Assembly: GCA_947495975.1 (NCBI GenBank)
Contig: CANMBE010000010.1
Span: 1-64,000 of the forward strand
Direction of reading: 5' to 3'
Source: Ignavibacteria bacterium
Lineage (GTDB): Bacteria; Bacteroidota; Ignavibacteria; Kapaibacteriales; Kapaibacteriaceae
DNA length: 64,000 nucleotides
The position numbers and the translations under genes were made by a program. Positions 19,240 through 28,539 of the stretch are shown piece after piece (position 1 is the first letter of the stretch; every line of letters starts with the position of its first letter). The notes below the pieces were generated by a model. It searched no databases. It was not told the DNA's origin and saw only the letters and a list, made by a program, of their open reading frames with translations.

Positions 19240-20136
19240 CTATGATGAGGGCGTCCAGGCGTCGTTTATTGTTGCAACTACTTCATCAAGCTTTGACTGA
19301 GTTGATGCTACAGGTACAGTAAGGGGCAAGCGGAACGCAAGCTCAATATGGCCGAGCTTATGCAGCAGATACTTTACCGGCAGTGGATTCGATTCGATGA
19401 AGTTGGCCTTGTAGTAAGGCATGAGATGCATCTGAATCTCTTGTGCGCTACGCATATTGCCATCGAGCGCAGCATGCACGAGCAAACCAAACACACGCGG
19501 CAGGTAGTTTGAGAGCACGGCAATCACACCTGTTGCGCCGCTCGCAATGGCAGGCAATGCAAGCGAATCATCGCCTGCTAATAATGTAAAATGCGAAGGG
19601 GCATTACGAATGATCTCACACATTTGCTCAAGGTTAAATGATGCCTCTTTTGTTGCAACAACATTCTGACACGCTTCCGCAATGGCAAGTTGTGTTTCTG
19701 CCGGCACATTCTGAGCAGTTCTACCAGGTACATTGTAAATGATCTGAGGAATATCTACGGCGTCATTGATAGCGCGGAAGTGAGCAACGAGACCATTATG
19801 TGTTGGCTTGTTGTAGTAAGGCGTAACAAGCAATAGCGCCTGAACGCCTGCTGCAACAGCGCTCTTTGAGAGCTCGATGGTAGTGCGAGTATCATTTGAG
19901 CCTGTGCCTGCGATAATCGGAACGCGACCCTTTACGTGTTGCACTGCTGTATTCCACAGAGTGATCTTCTCCTGGGTTGAGATTGTTGCACCTTCACCAG
20001 TAGAGCCGCACACAACAACACCGTTGATGTTCGCTTCAAGTTGAAGGTCTAGCAAACGGGTGAATGATGGAAGGTCTAACTCGCCGTTTGATAAAAACGG
20101 AGTAACAATCGCAGTATGGAGTCCGGTGATTCGCAT
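19240..20136 (-). CDS. dapA: 4-hydroxy-tetrahydrodipicolinate synthase
   Basis: A 298-residue TIM-barrel aldolase of lysine/diaminopimelate synthesis. The Schiff-base lysine is K163 (VVATKEASF), the catalytic tyrosine Y134 (IIYNVPGRT), and GSTGEGAT at 44-51 binds pyruvate. It condenses pyruvate with aspartate semialdehyde, feeding peptidoglycan. The ATG at 20136 matches family starts; an in-frame TTG exists at 20151. It is followed closely by folP and preceded by the DUF58 gene. Confidence 0.94.
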   Translation of the reverse strand: MRITGLHTAIVTPFLSNGELDLPSFTRLLDLQLEANINGVVVCGSTGEGATISTQEKITLWNTAVQHVKGRVPIIAGTGSNDTRTTIELSKSAVAAGVQALLLVTPYYNKPTHNGLVAHFRAINDAVDIPQIIYNVPGRTAQNVPAETQLAIAEACQNVVATKEASFNLEQMCEIIRNAPSHFTLLAGDDSLALPAIASGATGVIAVLSNYLPRVFGLLVHAALDGNMRSAQEIQMHLMPYYKANFIESNPLPVKYLLHKLGHIELAFRLPLTVPVASTQSKLDEVVATINDAWTPSS

Positions 20137-20158
20137 GTTGTGTGAAGTCAATGACTAC

Positions 20159-21064
20159 CTATCCCTTTATGGAATGTCGCTTTACAAGATACTCGCGCAA
20201 TGCAGTATCAAACGGCATGTTCGTTGTGACACGCATATAGTCGATGTTCTGGATGTGACAGCCACGCTTAAGTGTCTGACAGAACTCTTCAACCGCTGTC
20301 TGATAGCTATGCTTGATTTGGTTTGGTTGCGTTGTAATCTCCACGCCTGTTTCCATATCGCTGAACACAGCGGGCGCTCCAAGGTTAAAATCAACTTCTC
20401 GTGGATCCATCACGTGCATCACGAGAACATCGTGTTGATCGTGACGGAAGTGTTGAAATGCCTTAAGGATAGATTCAGGATCATCAAAAAAATCACTGAT
20501 GATAACCACAAGCCCCCTACGAGAAAGTTGCTCTGCAATATGATGCAGTGCAATAGCTGTGCCCGTGGTTGATTGTGGCGTGGCATTCTCCAGCGCTCTG
20601 ATAAGCTCCTGCACGTATGACATTTTGGAGCGTGACGGAAGGAATGTCTGCAGGTCAGAGTTATAGAGCGCCAGACCAGCAGAATCGCGCTGTTGCAATA
20701 CGAGGTACGATAAAGCAGCAGCGAAATACGTGGCGTACTCAAACTTTGTGATATTTCCTGGTGAGGCATAGTTCATCGATGCGCTCATATCTACACATAC
20801 CATTGCACGCAGATTTGTTTCGTCTTCGTATTGCTTTACGTAGAAACGATTTGATCTGCCGTAGATCTTCCAATCGATGCGTTTGAGTTCATCACCATGC
20901 CGGTATTGACGGTGTTCGGCAAACTCTGCGCTGAAGCCATGAAAGGGAGAGCGATGAAGCCCCGTAATAAAACCTTCCACAACAAGGCGCGCACGAAGCT
21001 CCATGCTGCCTAAGCGGGCAACAGTTTCAGGCGTAAGGTACGTAGCTGTATGGCCAGCGCTCAT
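20159..21064 (-). CDS. DUF58 domain protein (VWA-like)
   Basis: A 301-residue DUF58 protein. The signature HRQYRHGDELKRIDWKIYGRS lies in the N-terminal third, split here as QYRHGDELKRIDW, and the following VCVDMSASMNY is a MIDAS-like D-x-S-x-S of a von Willebrand A fold. These proteins usually partner a MoxR AAA+ ATPase as chaperones or in signalling, but no moxR gene is in the window. Its start overlaps the stop of the upstream regulator (TGATG), which suggests coupling. Confidence 0.88.
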   Translation of the reverse strand: MSAGHTATYLTPETVARLGSMELRARLVVEGFITGLHRSPFHGFSAEFAEHRQYRHGDELKRIDWKIYGRSNRFYVKQYEDETNLRAMVCVDMSASMNYASPGNITKFEYATYFAAALSYLVLQQRDSAGLALYNSDLQTFLPSRSKMSYVQELIRALENATPQSTTGTAIALHHIAEQLSRRGLVVIISDFFDDPESILKAFQHFRHDQHDVLVMHVMDPREVDFNLGAPAVFSDMETGVEITTQPNQIKHSYQTAVEEFCQTLKRGCHIQNIDYMRVTTNMPFDTALREYLVKRHSIKG

Positions 21065-21720
21065 CAGGCGCTGTTAGAACCAACGTCAAAATACGTGGCA
21101 TGAAGGAGAGCGAATCGAACAAGGCCAGCAGCGTTGTTCACGCCAAGTTTGTCCATGATTCGGGCGCGGTGTGTTTCTACAGTCCGCGGACTAATGAAGA
21201 GCTTCTTTGCAATGTCTTGACTAGTGAGCCCCTTTGCCACAAGAGTAACAATCTCTTCTTCGCGCTTGGTAAGCTTTACCGACGGCTGATCTGTCTTCTG
21301 TTCCTTGACCTTTCCTTCTAGAAGGTTAAGGATGGATCTGCTAAAGACACGTTCGCCGCGGATTGCGTTGCGGATAGCGGCAACAAGTTCTTCTGAATTT
21401 ACTTCCTTGGAGAGATAACCGTCGGCACCAGCATACATTGCACGCTCAATCGACTTTTCGTCTTCCGCTGCGCTAAGCATGATAACAACAATTTCCTTGA
21501 GCTCGCCCTTAATGCGCTGTGCCGCTTCTATACCAGAGATGTTTGGCATACGCACGTCTAGTAGAACTACGTCGGGTCTTTTACTACGAGCTAGTTCAAG
21601 GGCAGTTGCTCCGTCTACAGCTTCGCCGATAACATCAATATCTGGTGCAACCGAAAGCAGACGCCGAATTCCGATCCGTGAGATCTCGTGATCATCTGCA
21701 ATGATGACTGTGATTGGCAT
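21064..21720 (-). CDS. NarL/FixJ-type response regulator
   Basis: A 218-residue two-domain regulator. The receiver has the acidic pair D9-D10 and phospho-acceptor D55 (VVLLDVRMPN). The C-terminal LuxR-type HTH is at about 150-205 (LTKREEEIVTLVAKGLTSQ, ISPRTVETHRARIMDKLGV). No histidine kinase is nearby, so the signal is unknown. It heads a minus-strand unit with the DUF58 gene, dapA and folP; a 6-base hairpin (21751-21764) separates it from nadE. Confidence 0.93.
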   Translation of the reverse strand: MPITVIIADDHEISRIGIRRLLSVAPDIDVIGEAVDGATALELARSKRPDVVLLDVRMPNISGIEAAQRIKGELKEIVVIMLSAAEDEKSIERAMYAGADGYLSKEVNSEELVAAIRNAIRGERVFSRSILNLLEGKVKEQKTDQPSVKLTKREEEIVTLVAKGLTSQDIAKKLFISPRTVETHRARIMDKLGVNNAAGLVRFALLHATYFDVGSNSA

Positions 21721-21750
21721 ATAATCTACACTCTCAAATGGAACCTCGTT

Positions 21751-21764
21751 GCGGGTTTACCCGC
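21751..21764 (-). terminator. Possible hairpin between nadE and the response regulator
   Basis: Perfect 14-base palindrome GCGGGT-TT-ACCCGC in the 81-base gap after the nadE stop. It has no T run, so a terminator role is uncertain; it could also be an operator. Confidence 0.3.
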
Positions 21765-21801
21765 TGTACACCGTAATAATACGAACAGTTTAACTACTAC
21801 A

Positions 21802-23766
21802 CTAATCTACGTGAAGACTCGTAGAAATAGCGTGCAATTCGGCCTTCCAGACAGCAGCGGAGGCATCACTCGGCATACGCCAATCAGCCCGAGGGGAGAG
21901 TGCTACAGAGCCAATTTTGACCCCGTCCGGCATACAGGACCGCTTGAATTGGTTGGCTATAAATCGAGAAATGAAGACTCCCAGCCAATGGAGAATTTGA
22001 CTCTGACTGTATTTGTCAGAGAACGCCAAACAGGCTAACACAGCAATCTTTGAGATTGAATCGTGCATCCGCACGAAACGGTGCAAGAAGAAGTCGTGCA
22101 CCTCGTATGGTCCTATCACATCTTCTGTTCGCTGAGATATCTCGCCATTGTCTTTTGCAGGTAATAACTCAGGTGAGATTGGCGTGTCAAGAATGTCGTG
22201 CAATACCGCAGCAACATCTTCTGTTGATTCACTCGCATACCATGCTATCAGATGTTTCACAAGTGTCTTTGGCACACCAGAATTTGGATTGTACATGGAC
22301 ATGTGATCTGCGTTATATGTACTCCATCCAAGTGCGATCTCTGATAAATCGCCGGTACCAACAACAATACCTTCTACTTTATTCGCCATGTCCATCAGAA
22401 TCTGGGTTCTCTCTCTCGCTTGCGCATTTTCGAACACAACATTTGTTAGTTGTGGATCATGTTGAATGTCTGCGAAGTGTGCATTCACTGCATCTGTGAT
22501 TGGAATATGAGAGAACATTATTCCAAAAGTGCGTCCTAACTCAAGCGCATTCCTTCGCGTCCGCTCCGTAGTACCGTGGCCAGGCATTGAAATGGCACGG
22601 ATTGAATCATTTTCCCATCCTAGCTTCTTTGCTGTTAACACGCATACAATGAGTGCAAGCGTGGAATCAAGACCGCCAGATAAACCAAGTACCATGGTCT
22701 GTGAGCGTGAGCGCTTTAGGCGCACAGCCAATGCTGTGGACTGCAGCGAAAGAATCTCTTTACATCGCTCTGCCCGATCTCCATCATTTGCCGGTACGAA
22801 TGGCCACGGATCAATCTTTCTACGCACATCTATTTTTATTGATCGCGTAACGTCAATCTGCACAACGCGAAACGAACTATCACTATGTTCTTGAGACCAT
22901 GAAGTGCCATTGAGGCGCTCTTGCACACAGTGCGTGATGTCTACATCTGCGGTAACAGAAGACCCTTCCAAAATAAGACGTTCGCCTTCAACGAGTACTT
23001 CGCCACATTCTGCAATGAGGCAGTGTCCACCAAAAACAATATCAGTTGTGCTTTCCGTTGGCCCCGCAGAGCAATACACATACGCTGTGAATGTGCGCGC
23101 CGATTGCATGCGAACAAGATCTCTGCGATACGAAGCCTTGCCAACCACATCGTTACTTGCAGAGAGATTCAGAATAATCGTTGCTCCGTCTCGCGCCATC
23201 TTTCCTGAAGGGGGCTCAATGGACCATAGATCTTCACATATTTCTATGCCGATGGTAAATGTTGGATCATTTGCATCAGCCACGAGAACGTCTGTACCAA
23301 ACGGCACTATCTCATCTGCCAGCAAGATCGTATTGTCTACGGCATTTCGCCCACTCGAGAACCAACGCAAGTCGTAGAATTCTTGTGTGTTCGGTAGGTA
23401 GATCTTAGGGATGCAGGCAATGACGTGACCGCTATGCACTACGGCGGCAATATTGTAGAGTCGGCCCGATAACACAACCGGCAATCCAACCACGATCATC
23501 ATTTGGATATCTGCACTCCACTGGCGAATACGCTCTAGCCCATGGAGTGCCGCATGAAGTAATGTTGGTTGACGGAAAAGATCGCCGCAGGTATACCCAG
23601 TAATGGAGAGCTCAGGGAAGAGTGCAATCTCAGCTCCGTCCCTATGAGCAGTGCCTGCATGTTTAATAATTTCGTCTACATTAGCATCAACATCAGCGGG
23701 AGTAACGCGCGGCGATATCGCTGAAATACGAACGTATCCAAGACCTGAGATTACATCCGGACTCAT
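21802..23766 (-). CDS. nadE: Glutamine-dependent NAD+ synthetase
   Basis: A 654-residue two-domain enzyme. The N-terminal nitrilase-type glutaminase has the Glu-Lys-Cys triad (E52 in FPELSITGY, lysine in KIYLPNTQEF, cysteine in EICEDLW). The C-terminal ATP-pyrophosphatase domain has LGLSGGLDST (around 365) and IVVGTGDLSEIALGW. It amidates nicotinate adenine dinucleotide using glutamine-derived ammonia. Its start overlaps the MarR stop by four bases, so a MarR regulator and NAD synthesis are coupled in one message. Confidence 0.95.
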   Translation of the reverse strand: MSPDVISGLGYVRISAISPRVTPADVDANVDEIIKHAGTAHRDGAEIALFPELSITGYTCGDLFRQPTLLHAALHGLERIRQWSADIQMMIVVGLPVVLSGRLYNIAAVVHSGHVIACIPKIYLPNTQEFYDLRWFSSGRNAVDNTILLADEIVPFGTDVLVADANDPTFTIGIEICEDLWSIEPPSGKMARDGATIILNLSASNDVVGKASYRRDLVRMQSARTFTAYVYCSAGPTESTTDIVFGGHCLIAECGEVLVEGERLILEGSSVTADVDITHCVQERLNGTSWSQEHSDSSFRVVQIDVTRSIKIDVRRKIDPWPFVPANDGDRAERCKEILSLQSTALAVRLKRSRSQTMVLGLSGGLDSTLALIVCVLTAKKLGWENDSIRAISMPGHGTTERTRRNALELGRTFGIMFSHIPITDAVNAHFADIQHDPQLTNVVFENAQARERTQILMDMANKVEGIVVGTGDLSEIALGWSTYNADHMSMYNPNSGVPKTLVKHLIAWYASESTEDVAAVLHDILDTPISPELLPAKDNGEISQRTEDVIGPYEVHDFFLHRFVRMHDSISKIAVLACLAFSDKYSQSQILHWLGVFISRFIANQFKRSCMPDGVKIGSVALSPRADWRMPSDASAAVWKAELHAISTSLHVD

Positions 23767-24215
23767 GGTGCGGTTTCTAAAAACGAGGTGAGCGTTTTTC
23801 TTAGCTTCTGCATTCCGCTAAGCTCGTTAAAGGCCTTCTCATCGAGTCTGTGAAGCCCCTTTACAATTTTCTTGAGACGAGCAGAGCCATCCTTTGTGAG
23901 TTCTACCGTGCGTGCTCTAGAATCTCTAGGCGTTGACCCGCGTTTTATGAGCTTGAGGCCCTCTAGGAGACGGACATTCTTCGACATCGTCATTACGTCG
24001 AGTCCGGCATATCGGGCAATGTTCACCTGATTCGCTGGTCCATCACTTGCATGCAATGTTTCTGCTGCTACTAGTATCATTCCCTGTATACTTGAAACGC
24101 CTGCTTCTTCAAAAATGGCATCTGCTGAATTGCGCCACCGAGAGGCAGCCAACAGCAACATTATACCCACGCCATACGAAGCAACCGCTGTGTTATCGCT
24201 TGAATGTTTTGCCAT
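23763..24215 (-). CDS. MarR-family transcriptional regulator
   Basis: A 150-residue winged-helix protein. The middle holds the HTH and wing (QVNIARYAGLDVMTMSKNVR, then LKRG-type wing with TPRDSRARTVELTKDG), flanked by helices for dimerisation, as in MarR/SlyA. It overlaps nadE by ATGA and is divergent from the large barrel gene at 24298. The intergenic inverted repeat at 24225-24243 is a good candidate binding site. Ligand unknown. Confidence 0.85.
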   Translation of the reverse strand: MAKHSSDNTAVASYGVGIMLLLAASRWRNSADAIFEEAGVSSIQGMILVAAETLHASDGPANQVNIARYAGLDVMTMSKNVRLLEGLKLIKRGSTPRDSRARTVELTKDGSARLKKIVKGLHRLDEKAFNELSGMQKLRKTLTSFLETAP

Positions 24216-24224
24216 AGTTTACAA

Positions 24225-24243
24225 ACCTAGGTGTTTTCTAGGT
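24225..24243. promoter_or_regulatory. Candidate MarR operator
   Basis: Inverted repeat ACCTAG-N7-CTAGGT in the gap between the divergent marR-like gene (start 24215) and the barrel gene (start 24298). Arms are perfect and the centre-to-centre spacing is 13 bases, plausible for a MarR dimer. It begins ten bases from the marR start, so binding could repress that gene as well as the barrel gene. Confidence 0.45.
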
Positions 24244-24297
24244 GGCGGGCATCTAAAGAGGCACCTTTTAAGACATTTGTACGTTATTTACCATAAC

Positions 24298-27114
24298 ATG
24301 AAATTACTCTGCACCCTCGTCCTAACGCTATTTACCGTTAACATCCTTTCAGCTCAAGACCTTACCAACATCAAGGGTACGGTCCTCAGCGCTAACGATG
24401 AATCACCTCTTCTTGGAGCCACAGTCCGATTGATTTCGCTAAAAGACACAACTGTGGTGAAAGGGGCGTATGCGGACCGCGCCGGATTGTTTAAGGTGAA
24501 GGACGTACCACTAGGTGCCTACCGACTTTCCATCACCTATGTTGGGTATCGCAAGCTAGAATCAACAACATTTGTCCGCAGCACAACGGATAACCTAGGA
24601 ACGTTCCGACTGAACATCGACACGATCAACAACACAGCCGTTCAGGTAGAAGCAAATGCAATACGAGCAGAGGTGCGAGGTGATACGGTTGACTATAACG
24701 CGTCGGCATTTAAAACCAACGCAAATGCCACTGCTGAAGACCTTGTGAAAAAGATGCCCGGGATCACCGTTGAGAACGGTACAATGAAAGCTCAAGGAGA
24801 AGAGATTCGTCGCGTTACTGTAGATGGTCGTGAGTCTTTTGGCGATGATGCAGCGGCAACGTTAAAAAATCTGCCGGCAGACATGGTAGACCGCGTTCAA
24901 GTGTTTGACCGTGGTAGTGACCTCTCGATGTTTTCTGGTTTTGATGATGGCAACACACAAAAGTCGATGAACGTTGTCACCAAGAAGGACAAGCGCAACG
25001 GGTCATTCGGTAAAACATACGGAGGGTATGGAACCAAAGATCGCTACGCGGCCGGTGTTACACTGAACGACTTTCGGGAAACGCAGAGGATATCGTTGCT
25101 TGGACTTTCGAATAACGTTAATCAGCAGAACTTTTCGTTTCAAGACATCCTTGGTGCAACTGGCATGGGCGGCTCTCCTATGGGGCGGATGATGGGTCGA
25201 ATGGCGGGTTCTGGCGCAGGTGCATCCATGATGCGGGGTGGCGGTGGTTTTGGTGGCGGTAATTCTAGCTTTTCGAATTTCTTTAGTGGTCAACAAGGCG
25301 GTATCAGCACTACCAACGCGCTTGGACTGAACTACAGCGATCTCTTTGGGAGAACGAATATATCGTCGAGTTACTTCTTTAACTATGCCGACAACAATCG
25401 TCTGACGACACTCGATAGAACATACATTACACCATCGATTGCTGACCAACAATACAACGAGTCAAACACAGCAAATTCACTTTCCCGTAATCATCGTTTC
25501 AATGCGCGAATAGAATCGATTATTGATTCAGCGAACATCATCACGTTGTCTCCTCGGCTTGTGTATCAGAATTCGAGCTCATCAAGTCTTGTACGTGGTC
25601 TATCATCCACAGACACAGATACACTCAATACTACTAACACAGACAACAGTGGTACGAACGGCGGTTATACAGCATCGCTCTCTACAACCTATCGTCACCT
25701 CTTTGCGCACCGTGGTAGATCTATTGCAGCAACTATCAATGCTGATGGCTCCAACAGATGGAATAGTGGAGCGCTCTCTGCGCAGAACATATTCACGACC
25801 GGAATTGAGAGCATTGTTACGCTCAGTCAAATCGCACGTGGCGGTTCTACTGGGCTTACGCTGGGCGGACAACTGGCGTGGACGGAGCCAATTGGCGAAA
25901 CAGATATGATTCAATTCTCGTATGAGCCCAACTTTACGCGCAGTACATCAACGAAGTCTACGAACAATTATGACTCTCTCTCAAGGGGTTTCACACAACT
26001 CGATACAACCCTTAGTAATACTTTTGAGAACACCTATCAAACACATCGCGCAGGAGCCCTCTATCGATGGCGCATGGAGAATACAATTGTGACGGTTGGT
26101 GGTAATTACCAATATGCTTTGCTCTCAGGTGTGCAACAGTTTCCGCTCCAGGGCAGCTTGTTGCGCAGCTTTTCTAACGCGCTACCAACATTCATGCTAC
26201 AGCACAAGTTCTCAACCTCTAGTAACCTGAGGCTGTTCTATCGAACGAGTACAAATGCACCTTCTATTTCGCAACTTCAAGATTTAGTAGATAACTCAAA
26301 CCCCGTGCAGCTTCGTATCGGTAATCCATACCTCTCCCAAGAGTATTCACACAACGTAAATGCTCGATTTGTAAAGTCGGACTGGATGGCTGGCCGAACA
26401 ATCTTCGGATTTTTCAACGTTGGCTACACTGAGAATTACATTGGTTCGGCAAACATCATTACACAGCGAGATACTGTTATTGGAAACAACGTCAGTGTTG
26501 GTCCAGGTACACAGATCACCGTTCCCGTCAACCTTGCGGGACTGTGGAATGCTCGCGCATTCTTTACCTATGGACTTCCAATCTTTGGTGCGAATCTCAA
26601 TCTCAATACCGGAGTAGTCTATACTCGCACGCCAGGACGCATTGCATCAGAAACGAACTACGCTAACTCCACAACAGGCTCGCTAGGTTTCTTTTTAGGC
26701 TCTGCCAGCTCAGAAGATCTTGACGTATCGGCGTCATACAACGGCTCGTACACGTGGGTAGCCAACACGCTACAACGATCTGCAGACGACAACTACTTCA
26801 CACATGTCGCTTCGCTACGTGTGGTGTGGAACATCGGCAACGTTGCGTGTAGCACAGACGTAAACAACACACTCTATGAAGGCCTCGGAACATCCTTCGA
26901 TCGCATTTTTACCGTTTGGAATGCCGGCATCGGATATCGCTTCCTAGAAGACCGCGCAGCAGAAATTCGCATTACCATCTTTGATATCCTGAATCAAAAC
27001 GATGCCATCAACCGCAGCATCAATGACATATCCATCGAAGACTCACGCACGAATGCACTTCGCCAATACGCCTTGCTCACGTTTACATATGATTTGAAGG
27101 CGTTTGGGAAGTAG
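24298..27114 (+). CDS. TonB-dependent-receptor-like outer-membrane barrel with carboxypeptidase-like domain
   Basis: A 938-residue outer-membrane protein. Order: signal peptide (ends LSAQ near residue 20), a carboxypeptidase-regulatory-like beta domain (GTVLSANDESPLLGATV to YVGYRKLE), a plug-like region (EDLVKKMPGITVENGTM, VTVDGRESFG), a Gly/Met-rich insertion at about 288-325 (GMGGSPMGRMMGRM and GGGGFGGGN), then a long beta-barrel ending in LLTFTYDLKAFGK. This matches the outer-membrane-beta-barrel family of Bacteroidota. ATG 24298 starts the signal peptide. Cargo unknown. Its promoter faces a MarR gene. Confidence 0.88.
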   Translation: MKLLCTLVLTLFTVNILSAQDLTNIKGTVLSANDESPLLGATVRLISLKDTTVVKGAYADRAGLFKVKDVPLGAYRLSITYVGYRKLESTTFVRSTTDNLGTFRLNIDTINNTAVQVEANAIRAEVRGDTVDYNASAFKTNANATAEDLVKKMPGITVENGTMKAQGEEIRRVTVDGRESFGDDAAATLKNLPADMVDRVQVFDRGSDLSMFSGFDDGNTQKSMNVVTKKDKRNGSFGKTYGGYGTKDRYAAGVTLNDFRETQRISLLGLSNNVNQQNFSFQDILGATGMGGSPMGRMMGRMAGSGAGASMMRGGGGFGGGNSSFSNFFSGQQGGISTTNALGLNYSDLFGRTNISSSYFFNYADNNRLTTLDRTYITPSIADQQYNESNTANSLSRNHRFNARIESIIDSANIITLSPRLVYQNSSSSSLVRGLSSTDTDTLNTTNTDNSGTNGGYTASLSTTYRHLFAHRGRSIAATINADGSNRWNSGALSAQNIFTTGIESIVTLSQIARGGSTGLTLGGQLAWTEPIGETDMIQFSYEPNFTRSTSTKSTNNYDSLSRGFTQLDTTLSNTFENTYQTHRAGALYRWRMENTIVTVGGNYQYALLSGVQQFPLQGSLLRSFSNALPTFMLQHKFSTSSNLRLFYRTSTNAPSISQLQDLVDNSNPVQLRIGNPYLSQEYSHNVNARFVKSDWMAGRTIFGFFNVGYTENYIGSANIITQRDTVIGNNVSVGPGTQITVPVNLAGLWNARAFFTYGLPIFGANLNLNTGVVYTRTPGRIASETNYANSTTGSLGFFLGSASSEDLDVSASYNGSYTWVANTLQRSADDNYFTHVASLRVVWNIGNVACSTDVNNTLYEGLGTSFDRIFTVWNAGIGYRFLEDRAAEIRITIFDILNQNDAINRSINDISIEDSRTNALRQYALLTFTYDLKAFGK

Positions 27115-27153
27115 AGAAGAGAGATACGGAGATACACACTCTTGAAAATGTGC

Positions 27154-28287
27154 TCAAAGTGCTTTTACAAATCGTCCGAGATATTCACCCGCAGCAGTGC
27201 GAACAACATACATTCCATCTGGAAGCGCGCGCGCGCTAACAACACCATTGTGTGACGGTAGTTCAAACACTCGGCCGAGAATATCGACACATGATACCGA
27301 GACAATTGCATTAGTACAGTGCGTAATGGTAAACACATCGATTACGGGATTTGGAGTAATGATCGATTGTTGTTCATCATGCAAATCTGTGTTGCCAACC
27401 AACGTTACGTAGCGCGGTCCCACGAACACTATCCATCGCCCTTTGCCCGGACCTCGAGCAACGGCTGAGGGGTCGCCCCCGCGGATGCCGATGGATACGA
27501 ATTGACCCCACGAGCCAAATCCATTGTAGGGGTTTCTCCATAGCGTCTGACCGCTTCCATAGAATCGAACAGTGCCCTCTTCATCAATCATCATGTTGCC
27601 TGTCCAATTATGCGCGTTATCGGACGGTATGTCTGCAATACGAGTAAAGTTGAGTCCATCAGAACTTGTGGCCTGATACGCCCCTTCCTGAGGAGCGCCA
27701 ATAGGAGCTGTTAGCAGCCACGAGTTGTTCGCGTAGACAACGGCTGGATCAATCACGGGGCGAGTGGGCTCATCAAAACGTGCTCCGGGTTCAAATCGGT
27801 AGTTGATACCATCAACGCCAACAGCGGAATACGTATTCACAAGTGAATCCAGTCCACCCATAGGCATACGAACACTCGAGGAAAAATACAGGCGGATGCT
27901 ATCCTTGAAAAACACGATTGTTGGATCAAACGGGCGTTGCCAACCAGCAGGTAGACCATCAACAACAATAGGCACTGGCTCAGTCCATGTTGCACCACCA
28001 TCACTGCTCATCTTGGTTGCTACGCGATCCCATGTTGCTGTGTTACGGGGTTCACGAAACCATTGAAACACACAGTACATTGTGTCTGTGTCACTCTTAC
28101 GTGCAACACATGGTACACCTGACGAATCTTGAAAGATCTGCGGCGTGGTAAACACGTCGCGAGAGATTTCTTCTGCCCACATGAGCGGGCTATTCCACGG
28201 ACCATTTTCTTGCGACGATGCTGACGAGGCTGCAATCGCAAGGGTAACCACAGAAATAGAAAATGCATTACATAAAAGTTTCTTCAT
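27154..28287 (-). CDS. Secreted beta-propeller protein with T9SS sorting domain
   Basis: A 377-residue exported protein: signal peptide (residues 1-25), a five-bladed-propeller-like body of GH43/sialidase type (ATKMSSDGGATWTEPVP, IDPAVVYANNSWLL, AYQATSSDGLNFT), then a C-terminal T9SS type A sorting domain (SIITPNPVIDVFTI, SARALPDGMYVVR, GRFVKAL). The WTEP and SSDG texts are Asp-box-like. Catalytic residues cannot be assigned, so glycosidase activity is open. It overlaps the MFS remnant by ATGA and appears to be the last gene of the unit beginning with glk or the DUF2723 gene. Confidence 0.8.
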   Translation of the reverse strand: MKKLLCNAFSISVVTLAIAASSASSQENGPWNSPLMWAEEISRDVFTTPQIFQDSSGVPCVARKSDTDTMYCVFQWFREPRNTATWDRVATKMSSDGGATWTEPVPIVVDGLPAGWQRPFDPTIVFFKDSIRLYFSSSVRMPMGGLDSLVNTYSAVGVDGINYRFEPGARFDEPTRPVIDPAVVYANNSWLLTAPIGAPQEGAYQATSSDGLNFTRIADIPSDNAHNWTGNMMIDEEGTVRFYGSGQTLWRNPYNGFGSWGQFVSIGIRGGDPSAVARGPGKGRWIVFVGPRYVTLVGNTDLHDEQQSIITPNPVIDVFTITHCTNAIVSVSCVDILGRVFELPSHNGVVSARALPDGMYVVRTAAGEYLGRFVKAL

Positions 28288-28538
28288 CTCTTTAAACCCG
28301 AACGGTAATAGAATTCATCGTCAGCCGACATAACGAAGGGGGCTGCAGTGATAACACCGCTCCACAATGCGGCATCTTCCTTGGCAACACCAAGTTCAAG
28401 CACGAACAAGGGAAGAAACGGTATGCATGCACTCATGCCGATCATGGCGATGAATTGCGAAATCCACAACACAAGCTGGTTCCGTTGCCAAGGATCAAGG
28501 TTGCTCTTGTTTCGAACAAGGTCAACAATGGCAATCAT
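28284..28538 (-). pseudogene. MFS transporter remnant with internal deletion
   Basis: An 84-residue frame. The first 68 residues are the start of a major facilitator transporter: a basic N-terminus, helix 1 (LVLWISQFIAMIGMSACIPF LPLFVLELGV read as one helix and loop) and the beginning of helix 2 (LWSGVITAAPFVMSA). The text then jumps to DDEFYYRSGLKR and stops. A working transporter needs about 400 residues. The tail could be the original C-terminus joined by an in-frame deletion. Junctions with both neighbours (1-base gap after rhomboid; ATGA with the propeller gene) are intact, as in a formerly complete operon. Confidence 0.65.
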
Positions 28539-28539
28539 G

